Below, piece after piece: positions 44,170 through 53,965 of a DNA stretch of 64,000 bases. The DNA lies in the NCBI GenBank assembly GCA_946494335.1, contig CAMMBV010000001.1:1-64000 (forward strand), written 5' to 3'. The notes beneath the pieces are model-generated. The model had not been told where the DNA came from and made no database searches. It worked only from the letters and a program-made list of their open reading frames with translations. A program made the position numbers and the translations under genes. The number at the start of each line of letters is the position of its first letter. The stretch's first letter is position 1. Origin of the DNA: an uncultured Ruminococcus sp. GTDB taxonomy: Bacteria; Bacillota; Clostridia; Lachnospirales; Lachnospiraceae.

Positions 44170-45153
44170 ATGAAAAAGAAAATTTCTGTGGTAATACCCA
44201 CTTATAACGAAGAGGGAAATGTGGTTCCTCTGTCCGCGGCCATTGTCAGGGTCATGGAAGAACAGCTTTCCAGGTACGATTATGAGATTATTTTTATAGA
44301 CAATCATTCCAAAGACGATACCCGCCGGAAACTTCGGGAACTGTGCGGGGAAAACAAAAGGATAAAAGCCATTTTCAACGCCAGAAATTTCGGGCAGATG
44401 CGTTCGCCGGTGCATGGACTGAAACAGGCCTCGGGAGACTGTGTGATCCGCATGTGCGCGGACTTTCAGGACCCGGTGGAAATGATCGTGCAGTTTGTGA
44501 AGGAGTGGGAAAAGGGGCATAAGATTGTCATCGGTGTGAAAAAGGCCAGCCGGGAGAAAAAGATCATGTACTGGATCCGTTCCTGCTATTATAAGCTGAT
44601 TAAAAAGATCACAGATATCGATCACATCGAACACTTTACAGGATTCGGCCTTTACGACAAAGCTTTTGTGGATGTGGTGCGCAGTCTTCACGATCCCATG
44701 CCCTATCTTCGGGGAATCATCGCCGAGCTGGGCTTTGACTATAAGGCGATTCCCTATGTACAGCAAAAAAGAAGGGCCGGGAAGAGCAAAAACAATTTCT
44801 ATACCCTTTATGATTATGCCATGGTGGGGATTACCTCCTATTCCAAGGTGGTGATGCGCCTGGCTACTTTTCTTGGATTTGCCGTGGCGGCTTTGAGTTT
44901 TCTGGCCGGCATCTTTTACCTGGTGCTGAAGATCATGTACTGGGATCGTTTTTCAGCGGGGGTGGCGCCCATGCTGATCGGAATATTTTTCCTGGGCGCG
45001 CTGCAGCTGTTTTTTATCGGCTTTCTGGGAGAATACGTACTGAGTATTAATACCAGGGTGCTGAACCGGCCGCTGGTGGTGGAAGAGGAGCGGCTGAATT
45101 TTGATGAGGGAGAGGTGAAGCAGGAATATGAAAGAGAAGATAAAGAAGATTAA
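44170..45153 (+). CDS. GtrB/DPM1-like family 2 glycosyltransferase
   Basis: A 327-residue GT2 enzyme: VVIPTYNEEGNV at the N-terminus, IDNHSKDDT, and the ADFQDPVE metal motif, followed by two membrane helices (about 235-260 and 268-295). This is the layout of GtrB/ArnC-like polyprenyl-phosphate sugar synthases, which load one sugar onto undecaprenyl phosphate on the cytoplasmic face. It directly follows the SDR gene with no gap and overlaps the GT-C gene by 26 bases. Confidence 0.88.
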   Translation: MKKKISVVIPTYNEEGNVVPLSAAIVRVMEEQLSRYDYEIIFIDNHSKDDTRRKLRELCGENKRIKAIFNARNFGQMRSPVHGLKQASGDCVIRMCADFQDPVEMIVQFVKEWEKGHKIVIGVKKASREKKIMYWIRSCYYKLIKKITDIDHIEHFTGFGLYDKAFVDVVRSLHDPMPYLRGIIAELGFDYKAIPYVQQKRRAGKSKNNFYTLYDYAMVGITSYSKVVMRLATFLGFAVAALSFLAGIFYLVLKIMYWDRFSAGVAPMLIGIFFLGALQLFFIGFLGEYVLSINTRVLNRPLVVEEERLNFDEGEVKQEYEREDKED

Positions 45154-46969
45154 CTGGATGAGGGGCCTGCCGGCTTTCAGTCTTCAGGATATCAGCAAAA
45201 CGGACTGGATTGTGGCCATCGCGGCGCTGGCATTTCTGTTTGTCACCTTTGTGGAAGGGGATATTATCGTCACCGGAAACCGGTCGTTTCTGTATTATAA
45301 AGGTTTTTTTGAGGATTTCTATAAAGCCAGCTATGAGCAGTCTCAGGGATTTTATGCCAATTATCTTCCCAGTACCTTTCTGGCTTTTGCCCTGTGGAAT
45401 CTTCCTCTTTACCTTCTGGGACGGGTTCCGGCGCAGATTCTGGATGCTTCGTTTATCAACCTTATGTGGTACAAGCTTCTGCCGGTCATCCTGTATTTTG
45501 TAACGGCCCATCTGATTTATAAAATCGCAATGGAAATCGGATTTGAGGAGAAGAAAGCGAAGCTTTGTAAATTGGCATTCCTGGTCTGTCCCATAGGGGT
45601 ATACAGTCAGTTTATATTCAGCCAGTACGATATTTTTATGGTTTTCTTTATTGTGCTGGGGCTGTATTATTACTTTAAGGACGGTCTGTTCCGGTTTGCG
45701 CTGTTTTTTGGAATTGCAGCAACCTTTAAATACCAGGCGCTGGCATATTTTGCGGTGCTTCTGGTTCTGCGGGAAAAAAGATTCCGCCACCTGGCGGCCT
45801 ATGCGGCGACGGCGCTATTACCGCTGGCGGCGGCCATCCTTCCTTACATCAACTCACCTTACTTTTACCGGTGTGTACTGGGTTTTCACGCTTTAAGCTT
45901 TGTGGACAACGGATTTTCCATCGGCTTTATCAGCGGAATCAGCCTGATTCTGGCGGTGGGAGCTTATCTGATGGTCTGGGCCTATACAAAAAAGATTGAA
46001 GGAAGGGAAGAATTTATTTCCTGGGCGGTGTTTCTCGCCAACGGCGTCAGCTTTGCCATCTTTGGTTTTTCCCGCTGGAATCCCCAGTGGTTCCTTGTGA
46101 TCGTGCCCTTTCTGGTTTTTGGCGTCATGATGAACCGTCACGGGAAAATGATGATTCTGATCATGAATATCTTTATAGTGGCGCTTTACATTTTCAGTGT
46201 GAACCAGTGGCAGGGCATTGTGGACCAGACTATGCTGACGGCTGGGATTTTTAAATTTATCCTGAAGGACAAAAGCTTTGCCGTCACTATGGCGGATGTT
46301 TACGGATATGACAATATGGTCAATCTGGGTACCTGCATTTTTATCATCATACTGGCCTACTTTATTTTCAACCATCCCAAATATCACTCCCTGCGCAGGA
46401 CGGAGATTCAGCCCTACATGATTAACTATCTGCGGGTCGCATTCCTGACGGGTGTGCTGGCATTTGTGGTTCCGGCTGGTATCTGCATGGTTCATGCCGT
46501 GAGAGGAGAAGTTGTTTTCGCAGATAATACCCAGATAGAGGCAAAGGACTGTGAGACGGTCAACATCACGGATTCGGCGCGGATTCTGCAGAATTTTACC
46601 GCTGATGGAGAGTATCTGACTGATATATATATTCGTCTGGGCATGCACAACCGGATCAATGATTCCAAAATTTATGTGACCGTGAGAGATTCCGTGACTC
46701 AGCAGATTATCTATGAAGATGAAATCAGCACGCTTCACATGGTAAAGGAAGAGAGCATGTACCGGATTGTGAAGGGAAAGATACCGGTGGAACCGGGAAG
46801 GACATATGAGTTGTTGCTTTCGGGGGCCGACGGAGCAGATAATTGTGTGGCTACTTACTACCATGAAACGGACACATCCATGGAGAAAGATGTGGAGGAA
46901 ACCGCTGAAATTTCAGGGGTTCGTGGAAAACAGCAGTTAATTATGGAAATTCGCGGCATTTCCGAATGA
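45128..46969 (+). CDS. GT-C type membrane glycosyltransferase
   Basis: A 613-residue protein with about 10-12 membrane helices in the first 450 residues and an outside C-terminal domain of about 150 residues that looks beta-rich. The pattern (FEDFYKASYEQSQG loop, SQYDIFMVFF, FSRWNPQW) fits polyprenyl-phosphate-dependent GT-C enzymes. Next to a GtrB-like gene it should take the lipid-linked sugar and transfer it to the glycan or a protein outside the membrane. The C-terminal domain is not recognised. Confidence 0.78.
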   Translation: MKEKIKKINWMRGLPAFSLQDISKTDWIVAIAALAFLFVTFVEGDIIVTGNRSFLYYKGFFEDFYKASYEQSQGFYANYLPSTFLAFALWNLPLYLLGRVPAQILDASFINLMWYKLLPVILYFVTAHLIYKIAMEIGFEEKKAKLCKLAFLVCPIGVYSQFIFSQYDIFMVFFIVLGLYYYFKDGLFRFALFFGIAATFKYQALAYFAVLLVLREKRFRHLAAYAATALLPLAAAILPYINSPYFYRCVLGFHALSFVDNGFSIGFISGISLILAVGAYLMVWAYTKKIEGREEFISWAVFLANGVSFAIFGFSRWNPQWFLVIVPFLVFGVMMNRHGKMMILIMNIFIVALYIFSVNQWQGIVDQTMLTAGIFKFILKDKSFAVTMADVYGYDNMVNLGTCIFIIILAYFIFNHPKYHSLRRTEIQPYMINYLRVAFLTGVLAFVVPAGICMVHAVRGEVVFADNTQIEAKDCETVNITDSARILQNFTADGEYLTDIYIRLGMHNRINDSKIYVTVRDSVTQQIIYEDEISTLHMVKEESMYRIVKGKIPVEPGRTYELLLSGADGADNCVATYYHETDTSMEKDVEETAEISGVRGKQQLIMEIRGISE

Positions 46970-47007
46970 TGCCGGCGTTATTTCATGAAAAGAAAGGGGA
47001 ATTTAAA

Positions 47008-47514
47008 ATGGCATTTGAGAAAAAAGACGTAAGAGAGATTGAAAAAAATGTATTCCGGATGATCAGCGATGAATGGATGCTGGTGACCGCGCAAAAAGAC
47101 GGGAAAGTAAATACCATGACCGCATCATGGGGAGGACTTGGCGTTCTCTGGGGCAAAGAGGTGGCGACGCTTTACATCCGTCCCCAGCGTTATACCAAAG
47201 AGTTTATCGACGCGGGGGAGATGTTTACTCTGTCCTTTTTCGGCGGCGGGCATATGAAAGAGCTGGGATACCTGGGAAAAGTATCGGGCCGGGACGAGGA
47301 TAAGATCAAGGCGGTAGATTTCCATGTGGAGATGGTGGAAGGTCAGCCGACCTTTGCCGAAAGTGAGCTGGTGCTGGTCTGCCGGAAACTTTATGAAGAT
47401 AAAATCAAACCGGAATTCTTTAAGGCGGCGGAGATTGATGAGAAATGGTATCCGGACAAGGACTATCACACCATGTATATCGCCGAGATTACTGGAGCTT
47501 ATGTAAAGAAATAA
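47008..47514 (+). CDS. Flavin reductase-like FMN-binding protein
   Basis: A 168-residue flavoprotein of the flavin reductase (HpaC/flavoredoxin-like) fold; blocks KVNTMTASWGGLGVLWGK and ATLYIRPQRYTKEFID are typical. It probably binds FMN and moves electrons to an unknown acceptor. AAAGGGGA places the start at ATG 47008; an ATG at 46966 lies within the GT-C gene. It ends the operon and converges with the methyltransferase gene. Confidence 0.85.
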   Translation: MAFEKKDVREIEKNVFRMISDEWMLVTAQKDGKVNTMTASWGGLGVLWGKEVATLYIRPQRYTKEFIDAGEMFTLSFFGGGHMKELGYLGKVSGRDEDKIKAVDFHVEMVEGQPTFAESELVLVCRKLYEDKIKPEFFKAAEIDEKWYPDKDYHTMYIAEITGAYVKK

Positions 47515-47539
47515 GAGGAGTTTGCACCGGGCAGGGAGG

Positions 47540-48400
47540 CTATCTGGCCTCCCATCTCCCGGATGCTCCGCAGGGCAGGATCAGGCCGCTTTGTGTGACG
47601 GGCAGACCGATTTCCTGAGAATCCACATGGCCGTTATACTTTTTAAGCTCCGTGGCGATCAGATACGTCAGGACAGCCGGGGCAAGTCCGGTTGTATAAG
47701 AATTTACCAGGAAAAACAAGGGTTCCCGGGACAAAAGCTTTGCGCACAGGCGGATCAGCGGGTGAATGGAATTTTCGATTTTCCAGATCTCGCCTTTGGG
47801 CCCTCTGCCGTAGGAGGGAGGATCCATGATGATGGCGTCGTAATGATTTCCTCTTCTGATTTCCCGTTCTACAAATTTCACACAGTCGTCCACAATCCAG
47901 CGGATGGGAGCTTCTTTAAGACCTGAAGCAGCGGCGTTTTCCTTTGCCCAGGTTACCATGCCTTTGGATGCGTCCACATGGGTGACAGAAGCGCCGGCTG
48001 CAGCGGCGGCAAGGGTGGCGCCCCCGGTGTATGCAAAAAGATTCAGAACTTTAACAGGCTTTTGTGCCTGTTTTATTTTTTGGGAAAACCAGTCCCAGTT
48101 TACAGCCTGTTCCGGAAAAAGTCCGGTGTGTTTGAAGCTGAAAGGCTTCAAATGAAAAGTTAATTCCCGGTAATGGATGGACCACTGCTGGGGCAGATCA
48201 AAAAATTCCCATTCACCGCCGCCTTTTTTACTGCGGTGGTAATGGCCGTTTTTCTTTTTCCAGCCGGGATGGGCGTGGGGCGTTTCCCAGATGACCTGGG
48301 GATCCGGGCGAACCAGTATATAGTTACCCCAGCGTTCCAGTTTTTCTCCGCTGGATGTATCCAGAACTTCGTAATCTTTCCAGTTATCTGCAATCCACAT
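47540..48400 (-). CDS. Class I SAM-dependent rRNA methyltransferase (RlmI-like)
   Basis: A 286-residue methyltransferase. Motif I (NLFAYTGGATLAAAAAG), the acidic loop VDASKGMVTWAKENA, and motif IV MDPPSYGRGPKGE are clear. Relatives methylate cytosine in 23S rRNA. There is no N-terminal PUA domain, in contrast to E. coli RlmI, as usual for this shorter group. A 7-bp hairpin (47534-47553) covers its stop. Confidence 0.85.
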   Translation of the reverse strand: MWIADNWKDYEVLDTSSGEKLERWGNYILVRPDPQVIWETPHAHPGWKKKNGHYHRSKKGGGEWEFFDLPQQWSIHYRELTFHLKPFSFKHTGLFPEQAVNWDWFSQKIKQAQKPVKVLNLFAYTGGATLAAAAAGASVTHVDASKGMVTWAKENAAASGLKEAPIRWIVDDCVKFVEREIRRGNHYDAIIMDPPSYGRGPKGEIWKIENSIHPLIRLCAKLLSREPLFFLVNSYTTGLAPAVLTYLIATELKKYNGHVDSQEIGLPVTQSGLILPCGASGRWEAR

Positions 48401-48569
48401 ACTGTATTTCCTCCAATATCATGATACCCTAGTATATCACAAAGAGGAAGGGAATGGAAAAGGAAAATATATATCCGTGATAAATGCAAGTTTCGATTAT
48501 CTAAATTGCATAATGAAAGATGGAAACCGGAAAATATTCAAATATTTTTGCTGAAAATGCAAGATGGTC

Positions 48570-48598
48570 TTGACAAAAAGTCAGAAGCCACATAAAAT
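48570..48598 (+). promoter_or_regulatory. Promoter of aspartate aminotransferase gene
   Basis: Consensus TTGACA (48570-48575), 17-base spacer, TAAAAT (48593-48598); AAGGAGG follows before ATG 48644. Confidence 0.75.
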
Positions 48599-48643
48599 AG
48601 CATATAGCGTCGTTACAATATATGAAAAAACAAGGAGGCTTGT

Positions 48644-49927
48644 ATGAAAGCATATCAGGAATTAAGCACAGAAGAACTTCTGGCGCTGAAACAGGAGCTG
48701 GAAAAAGAGTTTGAGGATGTAAAAGGAAAAGGGCTTAAGCTGGATATGTCCAGAGGAAAACCGGCCAAGGCTCAGCTGGATTTAAGCAATGGAATGATGG
48801 ATGTTCTTAACAGCAGTTCCGATATGGTCTGCGAAGCTGGCGTGGACTGCCGCAATTACGGTGTGCTGGATGGAATCCCGGAGGCGAGAAAGCTTCTTGC
48901 CGATATGTCGGAGGTTCCGGAAAAGAATATTTTGATTTACGGAAATTCAAGTCTCAGTATTATGTTTGATACAGTCGCCCGTTCCATGACACAGGGCGTT
49001 ATGGGAAGCACACCCTGGTCCAAGCTGGACAAGGTGAAATTTTTATGCCCGGTTCCCGGATATGATCGTCATTTTGCGGTGACGGAATATTTTGGCATCG
49101 AGATGGTCAATGTGCCCATGCTCCCCACGGGTCCCGATATGGATATCGTGGAAAAGCTGGTAGCTGAGGATGAATCCATAAAAGGTATCTGGTGCGTACC
49201 GAAATACCAGAATCCCATGGGAATTTCCTTCTCCGATGAGACGGTAAGAAGATTTGCCAACCTGAAGCCGGCAGCCAAAGATTTCCGTATTTTCTGGGAT
49301 AACGCCTATTCGATCCATCATCTGTATGAAGATGATCAGGATGTAATCCTGGAGCTTCTCACAGAGTGTGAAAAAGCGGGCAATCCGGATATGGTATACA
49401 AATTTATTTCCACTTCCAAGGTAAGTTTCCCGGGCTCCGGCATCGCAGCTCTTGCTGCATCCGAGGCAAATCTGGAGGAAGCGAAAAAATATATGTTCTA
49501 TCAGACCATCGGTCATGACAAGCTGAATCAGCTGCGTCATGTAAGATTCTTTAAGAATCTTGACGGTATGCGGGAGCATATGAAGAAACATGCGGATATT
49601 CTGCGTCCCAAGTTTGAAGCGGTACTGAACGTGCTGGAAGAGGAGCTGGGCGGACTTGGAATCGGTTCCTGGAGCAGACCTAAGGGAGGATATTTCATTT
49701 CCTTTGACGCCATGGAAGGATGCGCAAAAGATATCGTTGCAAAAGCAAAAGAGGCCGGACTTGTGATGACGGGAGCAGGCGCCACGTTCCCATACGGCAA
49801 GGATCCCAAAGACAGCAATATCCGTATCGCTCCGTCTTTCCCGACTCCGGAAGAACTTGCGGTTGCCGCTCAGATTTTTGTACTCAGTGTAAAACTGGTG
49901 AGCGTAAATAAATTGCTGGAAGGCTGA
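48644..49927 (+). CDS. Aspartate aminotransferase, MocR-like PF12897 type
   Basis: A 427-residue PLP enzyme of the subgroup Ic aspartate aminotransferases. The cofactor Lys lies in STSKVSFPGSG; FWDNAYSIHHL and the NYG/GIPEARKLL blocks are typical. It interconverts aspartate/glutamate with their 2-oxoacids in the cytoplasm. Monocistronic: own consensus promoter and own terminator. Confidence 0.9.
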   Translation: MKAYQELSTEELLALKQELEKEFEDVKGKGLKLDMSRGKPAKAQLDLSNGMMDVLNSSSDMVCEAGVDCRNYGVLDGIPEARKLLADMSEVPEKNILIYGNSSLSIMFDTVARSMTQGVMGSTPWSKLDKVKFLCPVPGYDRHFAVTEYFGIEMVNVPMLPTGPDMDIVEKLVAEDESIKGIWCVPKYQNPMGISFSDETVRRFANLKPAAKDFRIFWDNAYSIHHLYEDDQDVILELLTECEKAGNPDMVYKFISTSKVSFPGSGIAALAASEANLEEAKKYMFYQTIGHDKLNQLRHVRFFKNLDGMREHMKKHADILRPKFEAVLNVLEEELGGLGIGSWSRPKGGYFISFDAMEGCAKDIVAKAKEAGLVMTGAGATFPYGKDPKDSNIRIAPSFPTPEELAVAAQIFVLSVKLVSVNKLLEG

Positions 49928-49952
49928 AAATAAAAAATCTATAAAAAAAGTA

Positions 49953-49988
49953 AGGAGTTTTTGTGAATTCAAAAACTCCTATTTTTAA
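49953..49988 (+). terminator. Terminator after aspartate aminotransferase
   Basis: 10-bp stem AGGAGTTTTT (49953-49962) with AAAAACTCCT (49971-49980), 8-base loop, then ATTTTTAA. Confidence 0.88.
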
Positions 49989-50077
49989 CCCCTTTACCAG
50001 CATTGGATTCAGTGATAAAATAAGGAGAACTGTAGATAAGCAGAACAGAAGAATATTATAAGTAAGGGAAGTAAGTA

Positions 50078-51469
50078 ATGAAAGATAAGCGTAAAGCAAG
50101 GAGAATTGTCCTTGGAATATTAATCGGGTATGTTGCGATTATGCTGATTGGATATCTGGGTATTTCTTTTTACTATTCCAGTCATTTCTTTGAAGGGTCC
50201 ACAATCAACGGAATCGACTGCAGCAATCTGACTGTAGATGAAGTGAAGGAAAAGATCATTGAAGAGATCAACAGTTATACCTTAAAAATCGAAGAAAGAG
50301 GCGGATCCACGGAAACGATCATGGCGCCCCAGGTCAAATTAAGCTACGTGGATGACAGCCGGGTAGATGAGCTGATGGACGAGCAGGAACAGTTCAAATG
50401 GCCTTTGTCCTTTTCAAAAAGCAAATCCTATGAGATGGCTGCCAATACCACCTTTGATGAGAAATCAGTGGATGAAGTCATGGATAATATGAGCTGTTTC
50501 CAGGAAGAAAATATCGAAGAACCTGCAAATGCCTATATTCAGGAAACGGACGAGGGATTTGAGATTGTACCGGAAGTGATGGGTACCAAACTGGACAGGG
50601 AAAAGGTAAAAAAAGCCATTACAGAGGCTATTGATACAGGCAAAACTTCCATTTCCCTGGAAGAGCTGGGCTGCTATGAGAATCCAACTGTGCTCGGCGA
50701 CAACAAAGAGCTCAATGCGCAGCTGAACAGTCTGAATAAGATGACGGCGGCAAGCATTACGTATACTTTCGGTTCCCGTTCTGAAGTTGTAGACCGTTCC
50801 GTGATAAAGGACTGGCTGGTTCAGGGAGAAGACGGCTCCTACACGCTGGATACGGACAAGGTGGCCGAATATGTAAGACAGCTGGGACTGAAATACGATA
50901 CTTTCGGTCTGAAGCATGAATTTACCAAACATGACGGAACGACGGTGACTCTGGCTGCAGGCGGAGATTATGGCTGGTGCATTAACAAGACGGCGACGAC
51001 GGACGCACTGGTGCAGGCCATAAACGACGGTGTTGTGGAATCGAGAGAGCCGGTATATCTTTACACCGCCAAGAGCAGGGAAGAAAATGATATCGGCGGT
51101 ACATATGTGGAAATCAGTATCCAGGAACAGAGGATGTGGTGCTACAAAGACGGTCAGGAGATCGTGGATACTCCTGTGGTGACAGGAAATGTTTCCAGAG
51201 GATTTGATACGCCGGCCAACGGCGTCTGGGCCATCGATGCAAAGAAGCAGGATGCGATCCTGGAGGGCGAAGGATACGCTTCTCCGGTTACTTTCTGGCT
51301 GCCGTTCAACGGAAACGTGGGAATCCATGACGCGGATCGCTGGAGAAGCGAGTACGGCGGAGAGATTTACAAAACCAGCGGTTCTCACGGATGTGTCAAT
51401 ACACCTTATGACAATGCGGAAAAGATATTCAATGCAGTGGACATCGGCACGGCGGTTGTCGTATATTAA
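50078..51469 (+). CDS. L,D-transpeptidase (YkuD) with peptidoglycan-binding domain
   Basis: A 463-residue protein: membrane anchor about 8-28, then extracellular PG_binding_4-type repeats (about 45-320), and a C-terminal YkuD domain with catalytic His437 and Cys439 in SHGCVNTP. It forms 3-3 or related cross-links in peptidoglycan or attaches proteins. It stands ahead of ddl and murF, so the three genes form a cell-wall unit, with 30 bases to ddl. Confidence 0.92.
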   Translation: MKDKRKARRIVLGILIGYVAIMLIGYLGISFYYSSHFFEGSTINGIDCSNLTVDEVKEKIIEEINSYTLKIEERGGSTETIMAPQVKLSYVDDSRVDELMDEQEQFKWPLSFSKSKSYEMAANTTFDEKSVDEVMDNMSCFQEENIEEPANAYIQETDEGFEIVPEVMGTKLDREKVKKAITEAIDTGKTSISLEELGCYENPTVLGDNKELNAQLNSLNKMTAASITYTFGSRSEVVDRSVIKDWLVQGEDGSYTLDTDKVAEYVRQLGLKYDTFGLKHEFTKHDGTTVTLAAGGDYGWCINKTATTDALVQAINDGVVESREPVYLYTAKSREENDIGGTYVEISIQEQRMWCYKDGQEIVDTPVVTGNVSRGFDTPANGVWAIDAKKQDAILEGEGYASPVTFWLPFNGNVGIHDADRWRSEYGGEIYKTSGSHGCVNTPYDNAEKIFNAVDIGTAVVVY

Positions 51470-51499
51470 GCGAGCATATACAGATAAAGGAGCAGACGT

Positions 51500-52534
51500 A
51501 TGAAAATTGTAGTATTGGCTGGAGGAATCAGCACGGAGAGGGAAGTGTCCATTGTGTCGGGCAGTAAGGTATGTCAGGCGCTGAGAGAACAGGGCCATAA
51601 CGCCGTTTTGACAGATGTGTTCTTTGGCAGGGAGGGGATTTGTCCTGAGGAAGCCTTTTCCGGCGACTACTGTCTGGAACAGGAGATTGCCTATATCCAG
51701 TCCTTTAATAAACAGGCTGAAAACGCCAGAAAAGAAAAACGGGATTTTTTCGGTCCCAATGTCATTGAGCTGTGCAAAAGAGCGGACGTTGTTTTTCTGG
51801 CGCTGCACGGGGAAAATGGAGAAAACGGAAAAGTTCAGGCAGCTTTTGATCTGCTCAATATCAAATATACAGGAACAGGCCATTTAAGCAGTGCCATGGC
51901 AATGGACAAGGGACTGACAAAGAAGCTTCTGAAAGCGGCCAAAGTACCCGTGCCGGAGGGCATTCTCCTGAAAAAGGGGGAAAAGGCAGGGACGCTTAAG
52001 GATCAGGGACTTGAATTTCCTGTAGTGGTGAAACCCTGCTGCGGAGGCTCCAGTGTGGGAGTTTTTATCGTGCGAACACAGGAGGAGTATGACAAAGCTG
52101 TGGCGGAAGCTTTTGGATATGAAGACGAGCTTGTGGTGGAGGAGTACATTTTTGGCCGTGAGTTTTCAATCGGGGTTGTGGACGGCACAGTCTATCCGGT
52201 GATAGAGATTGCTCCCAAAGAAGGCTTCTATGATTATAAGAATAAATATACGGCTGGCAGCACGGTGGAGACCTGTCCTGCCATGATTTCGGAAGAGACG
52301 GCAAAGCAGATGCAGAAATTCGCCGCCATGGCAAATCAGGCTCTGCTGGTAGAGGGATACGCCAGATGGGATTTTCTGATGAAAGAGGACGGCAGTATTT
52401 ACTGTCTGGAAGGCAATACCCTTCCGGGTATGACGCCCACCAGCCTTCTTCCTCAGGAAGCGCAGGCGCTGGGAATCAGCTTTCCCCAGCTGTGCGAGCT
52501 GCTGGTGCAGGTTTCACTGAAAAAGTATGAATAA
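51500..52534 (+). CDS. ddl: D-alanine--D-alanine ligase
   Basis: A 344-residue ATP-grasp enzyme that joins two D-alanines for the peptidoglycan stem. The N-terminal LAGGISTEREVSIVSG, the HGENGENGKVQ block, the GSSVGV loop and the C-terminal EGNTLPGMTPTSLLPQ are diagnostic. AAAGGAGCAG precedes the ATG. The product is used by MurF, encoded next. Confidence 0.95.
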   Translation: MKIVVLAGGISTEREVSIVSGSKVCQALREQGHNAVLTDVFFGREGICPEEAFSGDYCLEQEIAYIQSFNKQAENARKEKRDFFGPNVIELCKRADVVFLALHGENGENGKVQAAFDLLNIKYTGTGHLSSAMAMDKGLTKKLLKAAKVPVPEGILLKKGEKAGTLKDQGLEFPVVVKPCCGGSSVGVFIVRTQEEYDKAVAEAFGYEDELVVEEYIFGREFSIGVVDGTVYPVIEIAPKEGFYDYKNKYTAGSTVETCPAMISEETAKQMQKFAAMANQALLVEGYARWDFLMKEDGSIYCLEGNTLPGMTPTSLLPQEAQALGISFPQLCELLVQVSLKKYE

Positions 52535-52547
52535 AGACGGAGAAGAT

Positions 52548-53921
52548 ATGAAGAATTTATCATTGCGCAATATTGCTGCGGCGTGTAACGGTACATTGCA
52601 CGGCGCCGGGGAGGCGGCTGACCAATGGGTAAAGAGCATTACCACCGACAGCAGAAAAGCGGAGGAGGGCTGTCTGTTTATCCCCATTGTGGGAGCCAGG
52701 GCAGACGGCCACGATTATATTAAACAGGTTATGGAAAAGGGTGCCCTTGGCACCCTTTCTGAAAGAGAATTAAAGGATGCGGATTTTCCCTATATTCAGG
52801 TGGAATCGTCTTTGCAGGCAGTGAAGGATATTGCGGAGTTTTATCTGAAGCAGTTAAAGATCCCCGTGGTAGGCATCACAGGCAGCGTGGGAAAAACCAG
52901 CACCAAGGAAATGATAGCTGCTGTGCTTTCTCAGAAATACCGGGTGCTGAAAACCCAGGGGAATTTTAACAATGAACTGGGAATGCCCCTGACGGTGTTC
53001 CGTCTGCGGGATGAGGATGAAATTGCCGTGCTGGAAATGGGCATCAGTGATTTTGAGGAGATGCACCGTCTTGCTAAAACAGCCCGCCCCGATACCTGCG
53101 TGATCACCAATATCGGCTACTGTCATCTGGAGAATCTGAAGTCTCTGGATGGTGTGTTGAAGGCTAAAACAGAGATGTTTGATTATATGAAAGAAGACGG
53201 AAAGGTGATATTGAACGGAGACGACGAAAAACTTCGTACAGTGGATCAGGTTCACGGGAAAAAGCCCATGTTATTCGGCGTGAAGAACCAGTGTGATATT
53301 TATGCGGACTGTATCGTTAATCTTGGGCTGAAGGGCGTTGCCTGCCGGATCCACACGGACCTTGGAGCAGTGGACGTAAAGATTCCCACGCCGGGAGAGC
53401 ATACGGTATACAATGCCCTGGCGGGAGCTGCGGTGGGACGCTGCTATGGCCTGTCACTGGAAGAGATAAAGCGGGGAATTGAAAGTCAGAGATCTGTAAG
53501 CGGCCGTTTTCATATCATTGAGACAGGTAAATATACAATAATAGACGACTGCTATAATGCCAATCCGGTATCTGTGAAAGCATCTTTGAAGGTACTTCAG
53601 GATGCAGCGGGGAGAAAAATCGCCGTGCTGGGAGATATGGGAGAACTGGGAGAAGATGAGATCAGTCTGCACCGGCAGGTGGGTAGCTTTGCCGCATCCT
53701 GTCATATTCAGCTGCTGATCTGTGTGGGAGAGCTCAGTAAGTATATGGCCGAGGCGGCGAAAGAGGAAAATCCCCAATTGGAAGCGGTTTACATAAAAAG
53801 CAGAGAAGAGCTGCTGGAAAAGCTGCCGGGGATGATTCGGGAAGGCGACACTTTGCTTATCAAGGCGTCGCACTTCATGGGATTTGAAAAAGTGGTGGAG
53901 CTGCTTGCTCCTGAACAGTAA
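52548..53921 (+). CDS. murF: UDP-MurNAc-tripeptide--D-Ala-D-Ala ligase MurF
   Basis: A 457-residue Mur ligase that adds D-Ala-D-Ala to the UDP-MurNAc tripeptide. The ATP-binding loop GITGSVGKTSTKEM, the central EMGISDFEEMHRL block and the C-terminal DDCYNANPVSVKASL are typical of MurF. ATG 52548 with CGGAGAAG upstream is preferred; an ATG at 52527 inside ddl has no ribosome binding site. Converges on plsC across a shared terminator. Confidence 0.95.
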   Translation: MKNLSLRNIAAACNGTLHGAGEAADQWVKSITTDSRKAEEGCLFIPIVGARADGHDYIKQVMEKGALGTLSERELKDADFPYIQVESSLQAVKDIAEFYLKQLKIPVVGITGSVGKTSTKEMIAAVLSQKYRVLKTQGNFNNELGMPLTVFRLRDEDEIAVLEMGISDFEEMHRLAKTARPDTCVITNIGYCHLENLKSLDGVLKAKTEMFDYMKEDGKVILNGDDEKLRTVDQVHGKKPMLFGVKNQCDIYADCIVNLGLKGVACRIHTDLGAVDVKIPTPGEHTVYNALAGAAVGRCYGLSLEEIKRGIESQRSVSGRFHIIETGKYTIIDDCYNANPVSVKASLKVLQDAAGRKIAVLGDMGELGEDEISLHRQVGSFAASCHIQLLICVGELSKYMAEAAKEENPQLEAVYIKSREELLEKLPGMIREGDTLLIKASHFMGFEKVVELLAPEQ

Positions 53922-53965
53922 AAAAATGCTTCACTGGATATTTACAACAGTGAAGCATTTTTTTT
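53921..53965. terminator. Bidirectional terminator between murF and plsC
   Basis: Stem AAAAAATGCTTCACTG (53921-53936) with CAGTGAAGCATTTTTT from 53948; the A-run and T-run on each side give a terminator on both strands. It reaches into the last codons of plsC. Confidence 0.9.

Noticed and set aside
47534..47553. 7-bp hairpin over the rRNA methyltransferase stop as a terminator
   Set aside because: No T-run follows on either strand, and most of it lies within coding sequence.
50465..51883. A 472-codon reading frame antisense to the L,D-transpeptidase and ddl genes
   Set aside because: It spans the opposite strand of two conserved genes and resembles no protein family.
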